Shown here piece by piece: positions 7,553 to 14,806 of a DNA stretch of 64,000 nucleotides. Both the position numbers and the translations under genes were made by a program. The first letter of the stretch is position 1. Each line of letters opens with the position of its first letter. Origin of the DNA: AC-32 sp963763475 (GTDB lineage: Bacteria > Actinomycetota > Thermoleophilia > Gaiellales > Gaiellaceae). Under the pieces are notes generated by a model. That model worked only from the letters and a program-made list of their open reading frames with translations. It was not told the origin of the DNA and ran no database searches. The stretch covers positions 496,001 through 560,000 of the forward strand of contig CAVXOR010000002.1 of assembly GCA_963763475.1 (NCBI GenBank), written 5' to 3'.

Positions 7553-8917
7553 TCAGCTGCCGCGAAACGTGGGCGCCAGGCGCGAGCCCGCTTCGGAGAG
7601 CGCCTCGTCGATCCGCCGCTGCAGGTCCTGGAGCCGCGCGTTCAGGACCGTGCGCTCGGCCTCGGCGTCGGCGGCAAGCGCCTGCACCTGCGAGCGAAGC
7701 TCGAGCTCGGCATCGCTCACCCGCCGCTGCAGCTCCGCGACCAGCTCGTCGCGTTCGTGCTCGAGGCTCGTCCCGATCTGGGAGAGCCTGCGCTCGAGCC
7801 GTTGGCCGCCGGCGTCGGCGACGTGCGCGAGCCGCTCTGCCAGGACGCCCTGCGCTTCCTTGGCGAAGTGGTTGACGGCACGGTCGAGCTCGCGTGAGAG
7901 CCGCTGCGCCGCGTCGTCGCGCGCGCGGCGGATCGCCTCGCCGAACTGCTTCGAGACCGCCTCGGAAAAGCTGTCGGAGGTTCGGTCGACCACGCGCTTG
8001 AGCTGGTCGAGCTGCCGGCGCTCGATGTCCGCGAAGCCGGCCTGGATCCGCTGGATCGCCTCCGCCTCCTCGGCGGCGACACGCTCGCGCAGCTCCCGCT
8101 CGCGCTGGCGGAGCCGGTCCGCGACCTCGTGCAGCGCGCGGCGCCGGTCTCGCTCGTGGCTCTCGAGCTGCTCCTGCGTCGACTGCGAGAGCTCGCCCAC
8201 GGCCTGCGTGAACTGGGTCTCGAGCGTGGCCAGGCGCTCGCGTTGCGCCTCGCTTGCCGCGTCGAGCCGCTCGGTGTCGAGCCGGAGCCGCGACTCGGCC
8301 TCGGCCATCAGCTGGCCCTGCCGCCGGCCCAGTGCGGTGAGCTGCGCGCTGAGACCGCGCTCGGTCCGCTCCAGGTCCGCGTTCAGCTCGGTGATCCGGT
8401 GCGCGACGCGCTGCTCGACCTTCGCCAGCGCCTCGCTCAGGTCCGCCCCGGCGGCGCGCTCCTGCTCCGCGAATGCGGCCCGGCGCGTCTCGCCGATCTT
8501 CCGCTCCTCGGCGACGAGCTTGGAGAGCGAGTCCGCCCGGGCTCGGGACAGTGTCCGCTCGAGCTCCGCCGCGCGGGCGTCGACCTCGGCCGAGACGAGC
8601 GCGTCGAAGCGGGCCTCGGCCTCAGCCAGCGTGCGATCGACTTCGTGGGCGCGCGCGACGAGGCGGTGGAGCGCGACCACGCCGAGTTGAGCCGCGGCGC
8701 AGACGGTGATCCCGCCCGCGGCGACGGCGATTTCACCCGAGGGCTCGAGCGCGAAGGCGATCCAGGCGACCGCGGCCGCCGCGCCCACCAGCCCGGCGAG
8801 CGAGACCAGCGTCGACCGCGAGACACGGTCGAAGACGGCCGCCACGGCCGAGCCGAAGACCACCAGGACCGCTCCCGCGAAGACGAGCTCGAGGACCTCC
8901 GCGCGCACGGGCCGCAT
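7553..8917 (-). CDS. Membrane-anchored long coiled-coil protein
   Basis: A 454-residue protein with two or three hydrophobic segments near the N terminus (about residues 7-28, 34-55 and 60-85) and then about 340 residues of almost uninterrupted coiled coil rich in Arg, Glu, Ala and Gln (SEAQRERLATLETQFTQAVGEL, RRRALHEVADRLRQRERELRERV). The arrangement resembles cytoplasmic membrane-tethered filament or scaffold proteins such as RmuC-like or polar organisers, but no RmuC nuclease domain is present. No catalytic motif is visible. It overlaps nothing and follows a membrane protein gene by one base. ATG at 8917 was chosen since it precedes the first hydrophobic segment. Confidence 0.78.
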   Translation of the reverse strand: MRPVRAEVLELVFAGAVLVVFGSAVAAVFDRVSRSTLVSLAGLVGAAAAVAWIAFALEPSGEIAVAAGGITVCAAAQLGVVALHRLVARAHEVDRTLAEAEARFDALVSAEVDARAAELERTLSRARADSLSKLVAEERKIGETRRAAFAEQERAAGADLSEALAKVEQRVAHRITELNADLERTERGLSAQLTALGRRQGQLMAEAESRLRLDTERLDAASEAQRERLATLETQFTQAVGELSQSTQEQLESHERDRRRALHEVADRLRQRERELRERVAAEEAEAIQRIQAGFADIERRQLDQLKRVVDRTSDSFSEAVSKQFGEAIRRARDDAAQRLSRELDRAVNHFAKEAQGVLAERLAHVADAGGQRLERRLSQIGTSLEHERDELVAELQRRVSDAELELRSQVQALAADAEAERTVLNARLQDLQRRIDEALSEAGSRLAPTFRGS

Positions 8918-8918
8918 G

Positions 8919-9648
8919 CTACGCCAGCCTGAGCACGAGCAGAGCGGCCGCGAGGGCGACGTTCGCAGCGGCCATCGCCCGCAACGCCCGCTCGGGCGCC
9001 GCCACCAGCGCCTCGCGCGTGACGGGCTCGCGACCGCCGTCGCGCAGCTCGATCGTGCCGCTGACCCCGGCGACCCGGCGGCGGAGGTGCCGCACGGGCG
9101 TCGAGAGCACACGCTGGGCGTAGCTGGTCAGCGTCGCGTACGCGGCCGCCAGCAGCGCCGTCCAGGTGATCGTCCCCGCACAGGCGAAGTAGCCTGTGAG
9201 CAGCGGAAACGCGCCCCAGGCGAGCGCGAAGCCGGCGCCGTTGTGGATCGCACCGCCGAACAGCTCGAGGTTGTAGACCGGCACGAGCGCGAGGCCGATT
9301 CCCACGAACACGAGCAGCCAGCCGCTGAACGCAACCGCGCCGGCGATCCCGATCGCGACCGCCCCGGCGAGCGGCACGACGGTCAGGCCGACGAGCACGC
9401 CTTCCGGGATCCGCGTCTGGAGCGGGCGCCCGTTCAGCTCGTCCAGCGCGTGCGCGGAGATGCCGAGCGCGAGGAAGAAGGCGAGCGCGGCGGCCGCGAG
9501 CCGGCCCTCGTACAGCGTCGGCGCCAGGCAGGCTCCGATCGCGACATAGCTCAGGTGCCAGGCGGTGTAGGGCGGGTGGAGCAGCGTGACGTAGTCGCGC
9601 CAACCGCCTGGGGCGAGCGCGTAGAACGCCGGCCGCGGCCTCGGTCAC
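8919..9648 (-). CDS. Multi-pass membrane protein of unknown function, frameshift near 9635
   Basis: About 240 residues with six or so hydrophobic helices (for example LTVVPLAGAVAIGIAGAVAF, LLVFVGIGLALVPVY). Reading the minus strand, the GTG at 9648 overlaps the methyltransferase stop (GTGA) and gives MTEAA; a one-base shift inside 9631-9640 then leads into PAFYALAPGGWRDYVTLLHPP and the rest of the protein. Without that shift no ATG, GTG or TTG start exists for the N-terminal 80 residues, and the first usable GTG is at 9398 in the middle of the protein. I do not recognise the family. The downstream coiled-coil gene starts two bases after this stop. Confidence 0.68.
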
Positions 9649-10358
9649 GTTCGCCGGCCCCAGAGGACCGTGCAGCCGCCGAGGCTGAGCCGTCGCGCCT
9701 GCACGTCCTCGAACCCGGCCTCGTGCATCGCGGTGAGCAGCCGCGGCACCGGCCAGCGGTCGTCGAAGTCGCGGATGCTGCCGCCGAGGAAGCTTCCGAC
9801 CTCCTTCCAGCCGGGGGAGATCGCGCGACCGGCGGATGGCAGGCCGAAGTCGACCCACACGTCCCAGGCGACTCGCGCAACCGGCCGCGGAGGGACGCCG
9901 AACTCGAGTAGCGCTGCGGTCGCCCCGGGCCGCAGGACGCGTGCGAGCTCGCGCAGGCCGGCGGGCAGGTCGTCCAGGTAGCGGAGCAGGTAGGCGGCGG
10001 TCAGGCCGTCGAAGGAGCCGTCCTCGAAGGGCAGCGCCTCGGCGGAGGCCTCGACCAGCCGCACGCGCTCGGTCGCGGCCGCGAGCACGAGGCGTCGCCG
10101 CGCCTCCGCGAGCATCTCGCCGCTCTGGTCGACGCCGACCACCGAGCAGCCCTTTTGCCGGACGAGCTCGAGCGAGACGGCCGCGGTGCCGCAGGCGACG
10201 TCGAGCACGGTGTCCTCCGGCCCGGCGGGCACGCGAGAGACGAGGAAGCGCCGCCAGCGCGGGTCCTGGCCGAACGAGAGCAGGTTCGCGTAGCGGTCGT
10301 AGGTCGGCCCGAGCGGGGCGAAGAGGCCGCGCGCGATCCCGGTCCGGGTCTCTGCCAC
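9645..10358 (-). CDS. Class I SAM methyltransferase, UbiE/MenG-like
   Basis: A 237-residue cytoplasmic methyltransferase. It has the family start LFAPLGPTYDRYANLLSFGQDPRWRR, motif I VLDVACGTAAVS (about 50-61), motif II-like DGLTAAYLLRYLDD and RVLRPGATAALLEF. UbiE/MenG methylate demethylmenaquinone in quinone synthesis; here the C-terminal part differs and no other men genes are adjacent, so menaquinone methylation is likely but not certain. The GTG start lies after a TTAGACT box, suggesting a leaderless transcript. The stop overlaps the GTG of the following membrane protein. Confidence 0.8.
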   Translation of the reverse strand: MAETRTGIARGLFAPLGPTYDRYANLLSFGQDPRWRRFLVSRVPAGPEDTVLDVACGTAAVSLELVRQKGCSVVGVDQSGEMLAEARRRLVLAAATERVRLVEASAEALPFEDGSFDGLTAAYLLRYLDDLPAGLRELARVLRPGATAALLEFGVPPRPVARVAWDVWVDFGLPSAGRAISPGWKEVGSFLGGSIRDFDDRWPVPRLLTAMHEAGFEDVQARRLSLGGCTVLWGRRT

Positions 10359-10388
10359 GCGATGAGTCTAAGCTCGCCGGCTCGGGGC

Positions 10389-11432
10389 TCAGCCGGCAGG
10401 CTCGGTCGCCTGGTGCCGCTGCGCGCGGAGCTCGCGGCGCAGTCCGCGAGAAGCGGTGGTGCTGTCGCCCTTGCTGCCGCCAACGCGGACGCGTGGGTCG
10501 ATCAGCGGGTAGAGGAGGTCGACGATCAGGTTCACGAACACGACCACGACACTCACCACGAGCACGATCCCCAGGATCATCGGGAGGTCTGCTGCGGCGA
10601 GCGACTGCACCAGCAGTTGCCCCATCCCCGGGAGCTGGAAGATCTGCTCGATGAAGAGCGCGCCGGCAAACGCGATGCCGACGTCCATCCCCAGCATCGT
10701 CACCACGGGAAGCAGGGCGTTCGGCAGGACATGGGAGCGCATCACGCGCGAGCCCCGGGCCCCTTTTGCGCGCGCAGTGCGCACCCAGTCCTCGCTCATC
10801 GACTCGAGCAGGCTCGCTCGGATCATGCGCGCGTAGAGCGCCGTGAAGAGGAAAGCGAACGTCAGCCAGGGCAGGATCATGTGGTAGGCCCAGTAGCGGG
10901 GGCCGCCGCACTGGACGGAGCTCTGCGGGTCGTACGTCAGGTCGCAGTAGCCGGCCACCGGGAACCAGTGCAGCTTCACGCCGAAGACGTACGAGAAGAT
11001 CAGCGAGAGCCAGACCGGGTGGCAGCAGAGGCCGATGAGCACGAAGACCATCAGCCCCCGGTCGAGCAGCGAGCGCGGCTTCATCGCCGAGAGCAGCGCG
11101 ATCGGGAACGAGATCAGCAGGAAGAGGATCGTCCCGCCGATCACGAGCGAGGCCGTGACGGGAAGGGTTCGGCGGATCTCCGTGCCCACGGACTCGTGCA
11201 GGCGCGGCGAGTACGGGAACTCGCCGTGGAGCACGATGTTGCCCACGAACCGGAGGTACTGCGTCGGCAGCGAGCCGCTGGTGTCGAACTGCGAGTGCCC
11301 GGCGAAGCCGGCGCCCCCGCCGACGGTCTTCCGCGAGCCGGCGAGCACGAAGAACATCACGAAGGTGATCGCGGTCACCGCGAACACGAGCAGCACCGCC
11401 CCCAGCAGCCGCTTGCCGATGAACACGAGCAT
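10389..11432 (-). CDS. OppB/DppB-type ABC transporter permease (solitary)
   Basis: A 347-residue inner-membrane permease of the peptide/nickel ABC family: N-terminal FIGKRLLGAVLLVFAVTAITF, the cytoplasmic EAA coupling loop EDWVRTARAKGARGSRVMRSHVLPNALLPVV (split here only for description, about residues 225-255) and the IFQLPGMGQLL signature. An extracytoplasmic loop contains GYCDLTYDPQSSVQCGG, a Cys pair shared in outline with the permease at 15807. No OppC, ATPase or binding-protein gene is next to it, so the rest of the transporter must be elsewhere. A GAGGAGG sits 17 nt upstream of the ATG, farther than usual. Confidence 0.88.
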   Translation of the reverse strand: MLVFIGKRLLGAVLLVFAVTAITFVMFFVLAGSRKTVGGGAGFAGHSQFDTSGSLPTQYLRFVGNIVLHGEFPYSPRLHESVGTEIRRTLPVTASLVIGGTILFLLISFPIALLSAMKPRSLLDRGLMVFVLIGLCCHPVWLSLIFSYVFGVKLHWFPVAGYCDLTYDPQSSVQCGGPRYWAYHMILPWLTFAFLFTALYARMIRASLLESMSEDWVRTARAKGARGSRVMRSHVLPNALLPVVTMLGMDVGIAFAGALFIEQIFQLPGMGQLLVQSLAAADLPMILGIVLVVSVVVVFVNLIVDLLYPLIDPRVRVGGSKGDSTTASRGLRRELRAQRHQATEPAG

Positions 11433-11511
11433 TTTGCCCCGCCTGCCTCCTCGCTCAGCGCTCGCGAGCTATGAAGATACGACAAACACCGGCGAGACTA
11501 AGCTCGCCGGG

Positions 11512-11925
11512 ATGAACCTCGATCGCGACCTGCGGAGGATCGCCGAGGCCGCGGCGCGGCAAGCGGCGAAGGGGGAGGAGTTGGCCGGCATCGTCCCCGC
11601 GGAGCCGGCGAACGGGCTTCGCCTCTACGTCTGCGCTTACGGCGCCGAGGACGCGACCCGGTGGCTGGTGCTCGACGCGACCGGCGTTCCGGTTTCCGAC
11701 CGCGCGCTCATCCGGGAGGGGGTCTCGATTGCCGCGCTCTGCGAGGTGGCGGAGGACGCGGCCGGCGTCGAGCCCGACTCTGCGCGGGTCGCGAGCCCGG
11801 CCCTGCTCGACGACCTCGGCGCCGACACGGGCCCGAACGTCGCCGAGGCGCTCAAAGGCGCCGCCGGCACGGTCGAAGAGCTCGTCCGCGACGTGGAGCG
11901 CGGCTACAAGCTGCCCCTGAGCTAG
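11512..11925 (+). CDS. Hypothetical protein, 137 aa
   Basis: A soluble 137-residue acidic protein that I cannot place in a family. It contains a short beta-rich middle part (LRLYVCAYGAEDATRWLVLDATG) followed by helices, ending in GAAGTVEELVRDVERGYKLPLS. The ATG at 11512 has a TAAGCT -10 box ending seven bases upstream and no Shine-Dalgarno, matching the leaderless pattern of this window. The next gene begins nine bases after the stop, so the two are probably co-transcribed. Confidence 0.7.
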   Translation: MNLDRDLRRIAEAAARQAAKGEELAGIVPAEPANGLRLYVCAYGAEDATRWLVLDATGVPVSDRALIREGVSIAALCEVAEDAAGVEPDSARVASPALLDDLGADTGPNVAEALKGAAGTVEELVRDVERGYKLPLS

Positions 11926-11934
11926 TCTGGCCGC

Positions 11935-12219
11935 ATGGAAGGCTTCCCCTTCGGCGGCGATCCCGAGGATCTGATGCGGAGCCTGCGCGAGTTCGCCGAG
12001 CAGCAGGCCGAGAGCGTCCACGAGGCCCAGCGCGAGCAGTTCGCGACGCTGACACTGAACACCGCAGTCGAGCTGACCTCGGCGGCGTTGCAGCAGGTTC
12101 AGGCGAGCGGCAGCGCCGAGGAACAGGCCGGCGCCCTGCGCGATGCCATGCGCGTGTTGTTCCCGGAAGCCGTCGCGCTGGTCTCAGCTGCGCGGCAGGG
12201 CTTCATGCGCGAGACCTGA
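11935..12219 (+). CDS. Small helical hypothetical protein
   Basis: A 94-residue, all-helical soluble protein (PEDLMRSLREFAEQQAESVHEAQ, TAVELTSAALQQVQASGSAEEQ) with no recognised family. The TAGTCT box formed at the stop of the preceding gene ends six bases before the ATG, so it may have its own leaderless promoter as well as read-through. Its 3' end overlaps the convergent small gene at 12184-12375 by 36 bp, which lowers confidence in one of the two. Confidence 0.65.
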   Translation: MEGFPFGGDPEDLMRSLREFAEQQAESVHEAQREQFATLTLNTAVELTSAALQQVQASGSAEEQAGALRDAMRVLFPEAVALVSAARQGFMRET

Positions 12220-12375
12220 GCCCGGCTCGGAGCTGAGCCGGCGACCGGCCCCGATCAGCCAGCGGCCGAGCGTCAGGCGAACGCGTCGGCGCGGCTTCGA
12301 GACCGGGTACCAGTCGCTGCTCAATCGCGCCGTCCGCTCTCTGACGGCGTCTGCGCGGATCTCGTGCTCGATCAT
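12184..12375 (-). CDS. Small basic actinobacterial-type protein
   Basis: A 63-residue basic protein starting MIEHEIRADAVRERTARL and containing RVRLTLGRWLIGAGRRLS, the arrangement of a widespread type of short actinobacterial protein with an N-terminal helix and a C-terminal arginine-flanked hydrophobic stretch; function unknown. A good GAGGAG ribosome site lies eight bases upstream of the ATG at 12375, which argues it is real despite convergent overlap with the preceding gene. It is transcribed divergently from the MarR gene, and the intervening 97 bp hold two MarR-like operators, so it is likely part of the MarR regulon. Confidence 0.6.
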   Translation of the reverse strand: MIEHEIRADAVRERTARLSSDWYPVSKPRRRVRLTLGRWLIGAGRRLSSEPGSGLAHEALPRS

Positions 12376-12398
12376 CCGGAACTCCTCTCGACCAAAAG

Positions 12399-12416
12399 TA
12401 TCTCGACCTCGAAAGA
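12399..12416. promoter_or_regulatory. Imperfect MarR-type operator
   Basis: TATCTCGACCTCGAAAGA resembles the perfect palindrome at 12436-12449 (TCTTGACGTCAAGA) with the TCT-GAC-TC-A positions kept. It lies next to the start of the divergent small gene. Assignment is by resemblance only. Confidence 0.4.
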
Positions 12417-12435
12417 GAACGTTACAGCTAGAGTT

Positions 12436-12449
12436 TCTTGACGTCAAGA
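12436..12449. promoter_or_regulatory. Perfect 14-bp palindrome TCTTGACGTCAAGA, probable MarR operator
   Basis: The palindrome lies 23 bp upstream of the MarR start codon, in the divergent intergenic region. MarR-family regulators commonly bind palindromes of this size and shape in their own promoters, so autorepression is expected. A further TTTTTTGAC follows immediately. Confidence 0.65.
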
Positions 12450-12472
12450 GTTTTTTGACCGAGAATCCGCAC

Positions 12473-12983
12473 GTGAAGGAAGAAGACCACATCGACCGCT
12501 GGCTGGCCGAGCACGAGCTGCCCGGCGCGGTCGACCGCGAGGTCGAGGGCATCGTAGATCGGGTCAACGGCCTGCAGCGCCGTCTCCACCGGATGCTCGA
12601 CGAGACCCTGGCGGACTTCGACCTGAGCGTCGGCGAGTGGAAGGCGCTGACGCACCTGCAGCTGGACGGGCCGCCGCACCGCAAGTCGCCCGGCCAGCTC
12701 GCCCGCTGGGCCGACCTCTCGAGCGGGGCGATGACGAACCGGCTCGACCGGCTCGAGGAGGCCGGGCTCGTGCGGCGCGTCCCCGATCCCGACGACCGCC
12801 GCGGTGTGCTCGTCGAGCTCACCGACGCGGGCGCCCGCGCGTGGGAGCAGTCGGTCAGCGCGCAGGCCGAGAAGGAGTCGCTGGTGGCCGCGGCGCTGAG
12901 CGTCGAAGGAGAAGCAGCAGCTGAACGCGCTGCTGCGGCGGCTGATGGTCGAGTTCGAGAAGCGCGAGCCCAAGAAGAGGTAG
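12473..12983 (+). CDS. MarR family transcriptional regulator, frameshift near 12909
   Basis: A winged-helix regulator of about 169 residues. The start region is KEEDHIDRWLAEHELPGAV; the DNA-binding wing is visible in SPGQLARWADLSSGAMTNRLDRLEEAGLVRRVPDPDDRRGVLVELTDAG (described in pieces, about residues 85-130). As written, the frame runs on to 13000 with a low-complexity AAERAAAAADGR tail. Removing one G around 12908-12909 instead gives EKQQLNALLRRLMVEFEKREP ending at TAG 12983, the normal MarR dimerisation helix, so a one-base insertion is likely. GTG at 12473 follows the operator palindrome. MarR proteins of this size respond to phenolic or oxidative signals; the ligand is unknown. Confidence 0.8.
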
Positions 12984-13030
12984 CTCCCGCCGCGCCGTGA
13001 CGACGCGACGGGAGCGTGGTCGCCCTCGAA

Positions 13031-13532
13031 CTACCGAGCAGGTGGAATCAGCACGCGGTTGACGACGTGGATGACCCCGTTCGTCGCCATCACGTCGGCC
13101 TTCACGACCTTCGCCGTGTTCACGAAGACGTTCGAGCCGGAGACGCGGATGCCGACCTTCTTGCCGTTCAGCGTCTTCGCCGAGCGCAGCTTCACGACGT
13201 CGGCCGCGGTGACCTTGCCGGCGACCACGTGGTAGAGCAGCACGGCCTTGAGCTTTGCCTTGTTCGCGAGTAGCGCCTTGAGCGTCTTCTTCGGCACCTT
13301 CTTGAAGGCAGCGTCGGTCGGCGCGAAGACGGTGTAGGGCCCGGGCTGCTTCAGGGCCGAGACCAGGCCGGCGCGCTTGAGCAGCATCGTCAGCGTCGTG
13401 AACTTGCCGGCCGCGGTCGCAGTAGCGACGATGTCGCCGCTCTGCGCGCGATTCGGTGCCGGCGGTCGAGGCCAGGGGCGCCGCAGCGAGCGCCGCGACC
13501 ACGATCAGGAGCAATAGTGCGGTCTTCTTCAT
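13031..13532 (-). CDS. Secreted fasciclin (FAS1) domain protein, frameshift near 13450
   Basis: About 166 residues when one base is removed near 13445-13455. The ATG at 13532 gives a signal peptide (MKKTALLLLIVVAALAAAPLAS) in one frame; the mature FAS1 domain (DIVATATAAGKFTTLTMLLKRAGL, YTVFAPTDAAFKKV, LLYHVVAGKVTAADVV, TNGVIHVVNRVLIPP) is in the next. FAS1 domains mediate cell-surface adhesion in many bacteria. Both halves are intact, so an indel error is likelier than a broken gene. An AAAGGA site precedes the ATG. It is followed upstream by a DUF378 gene on the same strand, 22 bp away, so the pair is probably co-transcribed. Confidence 0.78.
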
Positions 13533-13554
13533 GACGTCCTTTCGTCGAGGCGCG

Positions 13555-13803
13555 TCAGCGCGACGCGGGTGCAGGGGTTGGGCGAGGGCTTGCCTGACGG
13601 CGGCCGGCGGCGAGCCAGCCGAGCCCGTAGACGGCCGAGAGGCCGACCAGGCCGTAGACGATCCGGCTCGCGGCGTTGGTCTCGCCGAAGTCGAGGCCGA
13701 ACACCCACGCGACCAGATCGAACTTCGCGACCGCGACGAGCCCCCAGTTGAGGCCGCCGACGAGCACGAGCGTGAGCGGGAGCAAATCACGCTTCCCGAG
13801 CAT
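13555..13803 (-). CDS. DUF378 family small membrane protein
   Basis: An 82-residue membrane protein with two hydrophobic helices: LTLVLVGGLNWGLVAVAKFD and ASRIVYGLVGLSAVYGLGWL. The GGLNWG motif and spacing are diagnostic of DUF378 (YuzA-like), a family of unknown function often near stress genes. The ATG at 13803 has an excellent AGGAGGT site seven bases upstream, which decides it against the upstream ATGs at 13833-13836. Its promoter region is shared with the divergent B12-binding MerR regulator, so light- or B12-dependent control is plausible. Confidence 0.88.
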   Translation of the reverse strand: MLGKRDLLPLTLVLVGGLNWGLVAVAKFDLVAWVFGLDFGETNAASRIVYGLVGLSAVYGLGWLAAGRRQASPRPTPAPASR

Positions 13804-13865
13804 TTGTCCACCTCCTGTAGAGAAGTTGTTCATCAACGGTCGGCAGAGTACTGCCCCGGAGGCGG

Positions 13866-13904
13866 CTTGTCAAACTTGTGTACATGGCTTGTATAGTTAG
13901 GCGC
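13866..13904 (+). promoter_or_regulatory. Promoter and probable operator of the MerR/CarH-like gene
   Basis: Three CTTGT repeats (13866, 13875, 13888) and TGTACA (13879-13884) precede a TATAGT -10 box (13892-13897) that ends seven bases before the GTG. A TTGTCA at 13867 is 19 bp from the -10, the long spacer seen in MerR-regulated promoters. Repeats spaced near one helical turn are the arrangement bound by CarH tetramers (known from the family); binding here is inferred. Confidence 0.5.
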
Positions 13905-14792
13905 GTGAGCAGCGAGACCGTCCTCCGCATCGGCGAGCTGAGCAAGCGCTCAGGTGTGAGCCCCGAACTGCTGCGGGCGTGGGAGCGCCGGTACGGCTTG
14001 CTGCGCCCCACTCGCTCGACCGGCGGGCTCCGCCTGTACTCGCTGGAGGACTTGGAGCGCGTGCGGCTGATGCGGCGCCACATCGACGGCGGCCTCGCCG
14101 CCGCCGAGGCCGCGGGGCTCGTCTCGCGCACGCCCGTGAGCGAGGGCACCAGCGAGACGGCGGTCGCGTCGTCGCCGGAGGCGCAGTCGGAGCTCGCGGC
14201 TGCGCTCGACGCCTTTGACGAGCCCTCCGCCCAGGCGGTGATCGACCGGCTGCTGGCGACGACCACGTTGGATGCGTTCCTGGCCGAGGTCGTGCTGCCG
14301 TACTTGCGTGAGCTCGGCGAGCGGTGGGAGCGCGGGAAGGCCTCGGTCGCCCAGGAGCACTTCGCTTCGAGCGTCCTCCGCGGCCGGCTGCTCGGCCTGT
14401 CTCGCGGCTGGGGTCTCGGGCTCGGGCCTCTGGCGCTGCTGGCCTGCTTGCCGGGCGAGCAGCACGAGCTCGGCCTGGTGTCGTTCGGGCTCGCGCTGCG
14501 GGCCCGCGGCTGGCGAATCGGCTACCTCGGCAGCGACACGCCTCTGGACACCCTCACCAAGGCCGCCGACTCGCTGCGGCCGGACCTCGTCGTTTTGAGC
14601 GCGGTCTCGGACGAGCGCGTGCGCGCCGTCGGCACCGAGCTGCGGTCCCTCGCCGAGCGGCACCGCGTGGCGGTGGGCGGTGCCGGTGCGACGGGCGATG
14701 CTGCCGAGGAGGTCGGCGCGATCGCGCTCGAGGGCGACGTAGTCGCCGAGGCCGAGCGTGCTACGGCGCTCGCGCAGAGCGCCCGCTCGTAG
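13905..14792 (+). CDS. MerR family regulator with cobalamin-binding domain (CarH/LitR-like photoreceptor)
   Basis: A 295-residue protein with an N-terminal MerR helix-turn-helix (RIGELSKRSGVSPELLRAWERRYG, residues 8-31 in two parts) and a B12-binding region. The helical cap has the W-x9-EH motif (Trp141, Glu151-His152) and the Rossmann domain has E-x-H-x-x-G (Glu185, His187, Gly190), where His187 would be the lower axial ligand. These are the signatures of CarH-type receptors that bind adenosylcobalamin in the dark, repress DNA as a tetramer and release it on illumination. Neighbours are a DUF378/fasciclin pair upstream (divergent) and proline dehydrogenase downstream, not carotenoid genes. 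Start GTG 13905 follows TATAGT closely. Confidence 0.9.
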   Translation: MSSETVLRIGELSKRSGVSPELLRAWERRYGLLRPTRSTGGLRLYSLEDLERVRLMRRHIDGGLAAAEAAGLVSRTPVSEGTSETAVASSPEAQSELAAALDAFDEPSAQAVIDRLLATTTLDAFLAEVVLPYLRELGERWERGKASVAQEHFASSVLRGRLLGLSRGWGLGLGPLALLACLPGEQHELGLVSFGLALRARGWRIGYLGSDTPLDTLTKAADSLRPDLVVLSAVSDERVRAVGTELRSLAERHRVAVGGAGATGDAAEEVGAIALEGDVVAEAERATALAQSARS

Positions 14793-14806
14793 ACTCCCGC
14801 GGGCCG

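Noticed and set aside
10366..11511. CTAAGCTCGCCGG occurs both near 10369 and at 11498, flanking the permease gene.
   Set aside because: Thirteen shared bases in promoter-type DNA; likely two copies of a common -10 and G+C-rich context, not transposon ends.
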